From Caldilineaceae bacterium bin34 (GTDB lineage: Bacteria; Chloroflexota; Anaerolineae; Caldilineales; Caldilineaceae), in assembly GCA_002238555.1 (NCBI GenBank), contig MPMO01000013.1, positions 1-64,000 on the forward strand: a DNA stretch of 64,000 nt, given 5' to 3'. Under the pieces are notes generated by a model, which was not told the origin of the DNA, ran no database searches, and saw only the letters and a program-made list of their open reading frames with translations. Of this stretch, positions 60,661 through 64,000 are shown in pieces. The stretch's first letter is position 1; each line of letters begins with the position of its first letter. Position numbers and translations under genes: made by a program.

Positions 60661-61064
60661 TGGATGCGTAGCGGGGTTCGGTGCGGCCTAGCAGCAGGTC
60701 GCTGATGAACTCGCGTTGTCGCTTGCTGCCGGGCAAGGACACGAGCATAGTGTGCAGCCAGAGCACGGAATGCCTCTCAGGGTGGTGTTGGAGCCAACAA
60801 CAACCATAGCAGGGGCCGTGCTCTTCGGGACTAGAACAGTTTTCAAAGAGGCTCTCCAGCGACTTTGGTGGAGGGACAGCTACAGGCATTGGCCGATTGC
60901 AGACGCGCTGGTTGAGGGCGAACGGAGAGGTAACAAGCCAAACACATGGAGAAATCCAGTTGAACTAGAATCCTTGCAGTTCAAAGATTGACTTTCACCC
61001 TTTGATCTGCAAGGATTCCCCTCCAATACGAACGTATACCTGCACAGCATGACAGATTCTTGTA
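60661..61064. other. Gene-free, lower-GC interval with a long hairpin
   Basis: Contains an inverted repeat at 60968-61018: GAATCCTTGCAG and CTGCAAGGATTC (12 bp), one mismatch, then TCAAAG/CTTTGA (6 bp) around a 13-base loop. It lies 47 bases before the HNH-like gene and could be a terminator, operator or element end. No gene recognised. Confidence 0.5.
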
Positions 61065-62540
61065 ATGAACAACATTCGACAAGTTCCCGGAACCCCATCC
61101 GCTTCACAGGGTAATTGCTCTGCGTGCCTATCTGGACAACAGCTATCCAGGCGGTTATTCCTGACCTTGGTAGGAGGCAGTGGCTTGGCCCTGGCTCTCC
61201 ACCCCATCGCAGGTCGAGAAGTGTGGGCCCAGGATCGGACGGTTCCTCCACTGATCGAAATCCCAGGGGCTAGTCCTCTGCTGTACACCCAGGAGTTGCA
61301 GGATGTCATCAGGGGAGGCTGGGGTCCACTGACAGTTGCCGGATTGGCGTTGAACCAATTCAATTGGATGTATCAAAGTACGCTGCGGCTCTTTGATCCC
61401 CGGGTTCGGTGGGGAGACCTTAGTCCAGATGCCAGGAAGCTGTTGATGTACTACAGAACAGCAGGGGGGCAAGGCATTTGGCGTTCCCTGCCCGAGGCCA
61501 GAGCACTGTTCCAGAAGGTTCCGGCATCGATCAGGGTGAGCGGGATCGCCGGACTGAAGGAGTTTCATGCGGGGAAGGTATGGAGTCACATCTTCCCGCG
61601 TGCTCTGGGTGGTGCAGATACCGCCAAAAATGGCATCTGGTGGAGTGCATTGAAGAACCTGGAGCTTGGAAAGCGGCCGATGACTTGGCAACATCTGCTC
61701 CACGCAAGGTATTTGTTGATCTCAGATTGGCTCTGGTATTCCATGTACCTTGCCATCGCGCCTTTGGTGACAGCTTCCATGGTAGGTATAGTCATCACAG
61801 GTGTCTTGGCAATTCTGGAATTTGGGCTCAGCTACTACACAGGTGAAATAACACGCCTGGACTTGATCCAAGGAGTCTTCTCAGTTGTATTGGCTGCCGG
61901 ATCTGGTTCGTTTATGATGATTGGGTTAATCATGGGAGTTGCACTTGCATTCCCGGTATTGCTTCCCCTGTTGGAAGCCGTGACGATTTCCTTGGCGGTG
62001 ATCTCGTTTGTATTCCTGATCAACCATTTGGTTGAACTGGGACAAGATTGGTGGGCCGCACTGGATGAACAGGGCCATTTGGATCAGTTTCTGGCCCAAT
62101 TACGCATACTGGAGGAATTATTAAGTGATTTGTCCCGGGGTAGGACTGGCCAAGTTCGTAGGTTCTTCCAAGATACTCGGGAGAGGTGGGTGGATTGGCT
62201 TGCTCGTGTCGTACCCGACGTGAACTTTGTCGACTTGGTTCCGGAGTTCAATTACGCGCGCTACTTCCCGGACTGGGACTGGGGACTGTCCGATTTCATG
62301 GATGCTATGGGGCAATCAGCTGCTCAAGTGGTTCCGGACGGGTTCACGGATCGGTTTGCGGCTCTGAACGTGAATGTCGGGGAAATCCTAGCCGACTTGG
62401 ATTTGCCTTCGCTGGACAACCTTGATCTGCCAGTCCCGGACTTGGGACAAAGTGCGCGTTCGGCACAGGAAGCACTGGTCAGTGCTTCGGTCTACTTGAA
62501 AGTACGAGGTGCTTCATCACCGTCTGGAGCTACAGGTTAG
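61065..62540 (+). CDS. Tat-signal membrane protein with HNH-like motif, uncharacterised
   Basis: 491 residues, family not recognised. Residues 20-56 form a Tat-like signal (SRRLFLTLVGGSGLALALHP) after a short N-tail with CSAC. Residues 165-210 read EFHAGKVWSHIFPRALGGAD then KNGIWWSALKNLELGKRPMT; the H...SHI.P..GG...N....N layout resembles HNH/His-Me finger nuclease cores (H168, H175, N189, N198). Residues about 217-325 contain three or four hydrophobic helices. The C-terminal 165 residues are charged or repetitive (DLDLPSLDNLDLPVPDLG). Base composition is lower in GC than neighbours, a sign of transfer. No immunity gene is visible. Confidence 0.55.
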   Translation: MNNIRQVPGTPSASQGNCSACLSGQQLSRRLFLTLVGGSGLALALHPIAGREVWAQDRTVPPLIEIPGASPLLYTQELQDVIRGGWGPLTVAGLALNQFNWMYQSTLRLFDPRVRWGDLSPDARKLLMYYRTAGGQGIWRSLPEARALFQKVPASIRVSGIAGLKEFHAGKVWSHIFPRALGGADTAKNGIWWSALKNLELGKRPMTWQHLLHARYLLISDWLWYSMYLAIAPLVTASMVGIVITGVLAILEFGLSYYTGEITRLDLIQGVFSVVLAAGSGSFMMIGLIMGVALAFPVLLPLLEAVTISLAVISFVFLINHLVELGQDWWAALDEQGHLDQFLAQLRILEELLSDLSRGRTGQVRRFFQDTRERWVDWLARVVPDVNFVDLVPEFNYARYFPDWDWGLSDFMDAMGQSAAQVVPDGFTDRFAALNVNVGEILADLDLPSLDNLDLPVPDLGQSARSAQEALVSASVYLKVRGASSPSGATG

Positions 62541-62787
62541 TTGGTGGTCGAACCTGCATAGCACCCCTTGGCCTGCTGGTGGAATAGAACGGTCCGGCGC
62601 AATGCTCGTGAGGGATTGGCTCTGCTCAATGGGTTGGGGAGCCGAAGCGGATCTCAACCGCCACACATCGGCGCTTCGGTGCTGATGGGTACTTGGTTGG
62701 TACTTGGTTCCAGTGTATGGGCCAGTCATCCTAAGTGCACATGGTCGGGAGTGGATGCTCTGTGTTGGGGGAACCGCCCAAGGCCAT

Positions 62788-63957
62788 CTACAACAGCTCG
62801 GCTCTCAGCGCGGCAACCAGACGGTCCAAATCCTCGGCCAAGTTGTACTCCTTGACTGAAATCCTCACCATGTCAACGCCCTTGGCACTGCCCAAGGGAA
62901 TGATGATCCGGTACTTGGTCCACAACCTGTCACCAATTTTCTCGGCTGAACCAGGCGGGAGCCAGGCCGTGACCATTTGGCTGAACCAGCCCTGATCGTC
63001 GGCACAGGTCATGGGCATGCTAAAAAGGTCCGCAATGGCCTGGCGCGTGGATTGGGCCAGGGCGTGGTTGCGTATGCGCGCTTCCTGCATGGGGAGGTCC
63101 TTCAGAAACCGAATGGCCGCCGGCACACTCAGCTGCGCACAGGGATCGATGGTGCCCTGGTAGTTCACGTACTCCTGCACGGGATCGTCGCTCCGAACAT
63201 CCGGATCCCAGCCGTGGCTCACGACCAGGGGTTCCAGTTGCTTGTTGAAGCGTCCATTGACATAAATGAAGCCCGTGCCCCTGGGACTGGACAGCCACTT
63301 GTGGCAATTGCCGGTGTAGAAGTCCACGCCGGCCTGTTCCAGCGACAGGTCAATGTTGCCCGGGGCGTGGGCGCCGTCCACCACCGTCGCGATACCTTCC
63401 GCGCGGGCTCTGGCACACAGTTCCTCCATGGGCAGCGTGAACGCGGTGGGAGCGGTGATGTGGCTGAAGAACAGTGCCTTCGTGGAGGGAGTCACGCCCT
63501 TCCAGAACGTGTCGAGCCATTCCTCCTTGTCCGTGGCCGGAAACGGCACTTCCTGGATGCGGTAGCCGGCCCCGGCCTGCCGTGCCCAGTACTGCATTGC
63601 TTTCTGGGTCGCGCCGTACTCCTGGCTGGTGGCCAGCACCTCGTCGCCAGTCGACAGTTGCAGGGCACGCGCAAAGATGTTGATGCCCATCGTGGCGTTG
63701 GTGACGAATGCGAGCTGCCCGGTCGGAACGCCGACGAACTCCGCCAGCGCGGCGCGCGCCTGTTCGGTGCCTTCCGGCACCACGGAGACCATGAAACCCA
63801 CAGGGTTGGCTTCGATTTGTCTGTGCCAGTTCTGGAAGTCCTCCTGGACCGGAATGGGCACGGCACCAAAACTGCCGTGGTTGAGGAAGGCGATGTCCGG
63901 ATCGAGCGAGTAGTGGGCGCGCCAGGAGGCGGTGGTCTTCGGGGTTGGGACGGTCAT
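62788..63957 (-). CDS. Class V aminotransferase, isopenicillin-N-epimerase-like
   Basis: 389-residue PLP enzyme of the CefD/NifS-like fold. IAFLNHGSFGAVPIPV start region, FVTNATMGINIFARAL, IATVVDGAHAPGNIDL (Asp and His contacting PLP) and the Schiff-base lysine in YTGNCHKWLSSPRGTGFIYV. Family members epimerise or desulphurise amino acids or act as hercynylcysteine lyases; the reaction here is unknown. The gene is complete. In a locus with other amino-acid and peptide enzymes it probably handles an amino acid side chain or D/L conversion. Confidence 0.85.
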   Translation of the reverse strand: MTVPTPKTTASWRAHYSLDPDIAFLNHGSFGAVPIPVQEDFQNWHRQIEANPVGFMVSVVPEGTEQARAALAEFVGVPTGQLAFVTNATMGINIFARALQLSTGDEVLATSQEYGATQKAMQYWARQAGAGYRIQEVPFPATDKEEWLDTFWKGVTPSTKALFFSHITAPTAFTLPMEELCARARAEGIATVVDGAHAPGNIDLSLEQAGVDFYTGNCHKWLSSPRGTGFIYVNGRFNKQLEPLVVSHGWDPDVRSDDPVQEYVNYQGTIDPCAQLSVPAAIRFLKDLPMQEARIRNHALAQSTRQAIADLFSMPMTCADDQGWFSQMVTAWLPPGSAEKIGDRLWTKYRIIIPLGSAKGVDMVRISVKEYNLAEDLDRLVAALRAELL

Positions 63958-64000
63958 GGGAACAGGGTTGTCCTTGCAGCAAAAAGGGCTGGCCCGGCCC

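Noticed and set aside
1..64000. tRNA, rRNA or prophage genes
   Set aside because: No tRNA-like cloverleaf, rRNA signature or phage structural gene was recognised while reading either strand; a dedicated scan was not possible.

Overview
The window is high-GC bacterial DNA with catabolic, mostly operonic gene content. It has lipoprotein solute-binding proteins with Cys-Ala-Ala-Pro-rich mature ends, Tat-type lipoprotein signals, three enolase-superfamily paralogues, four Gfo/Idh/MocA oxidoreductases, three HyuB-type and two HyuA-type hydantoinase/5-oxoprolinase subunits, and several amidohydrolases and metallo-hydrolases. This repertoire, plus decayed insertion sequences, would suit a heterotrophic Chloroflexota (Caldilineae/Anaerolineae/SAR202-like, marine or sponge-associated). 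That placement is inferred from style and gene content only: no rRNA or marker gene is present.

Layout. 1-1.1 kb: ISAs1-type transposase broken by an imperfect tandem duplication. 1.3-3 kb: class I fructose-bisphosphate aldolase with the same kind of lesion near its 3' end, then a convergent DinB-like gene. 3.3-9.4 kb: an enolase-superfamily dehydratase, a double-SDR protein, a DUF4380-like protein, a 1-kb non-coding stretch with a leader-ORF/terminator pair and clustered hairpins, and a Gfo/Idh/MocA oxidoreductase. 23.7 down to 9.6 kb (minus strand): a long operon-like array of two oligopeptide-type binding lipoproteins, two DppB/DppC permease pairs, an enolase-superfamily enzyme between the pairs, a DUF1028 Ntn-hydrolase-like protein, a UDP-sugar-epimerase-like SDR, an M14-type deacylase, a TIM-barrel glycosidase-like protein and a metal-dependent amidohydrolase. 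No transporter ATPase gene is seen. 23.9-26.2 kb: an aminotransferase and a second muconate-lactonizing-type enolase-superfamily enzyme. 26.2-35.9 kb: HyuB, divergent from HyuA-HyuA-M14 carboxypeptidase-HyuB.

36-42 kb: aldo/keto reductase, then a TnpB element with 25-bp perfect terminal inverted repeats, abutted by a decapitated HpcH/HpaI aldolase pseudogene; a secreted leucine-rich-repeat protein with an internal 216-bp duplication; and the C-terminal stub of a malate/lactate dehydrogenase. 42-48.6 kb: Gfo/Idh/MocA, sugar-binding lipoprotein, zinc alcohol dehydrogenase, two sugar ABC permeases and a degraded segment where a binding-protein signal peptide runs into an alcohol dehydrogenase remnant. 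49-51.4 kb: small lipoprotein and Uma2-like protein. 58.3 down to 51.9 kb: tightly overlapping operon HyuB, dihydropyrimidinase-like, Gfo/Idh/MocA, M24-like (creatinase-type), Gfo/Idh/MocA. 58.7-64 kb: SDR, DUF2306-like membrane protein, a degenerate IS110 remnant, a lower-GC Tat/membrane protein with an HNH-like motif, and a class V aminotransferase.

Functionally the region looks like an uptake-and-ring-opening toolkit for peptide-like or cyclic amide compounds and sugar acids: import by ABC systems, racemisation or dehydration by enolase-superfamily enzymes, hydrolysis of cyclic amides (HyuA/HyuB, dihydropyrimidinase), deacylation and peptide trimming (M14 proteins), and redox or epimerisation of sugars. 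Substrates are not known. Remnants of at least four genes and four mobile elements mark 37-42, 48 and 51-61 kb as sites of recombination.
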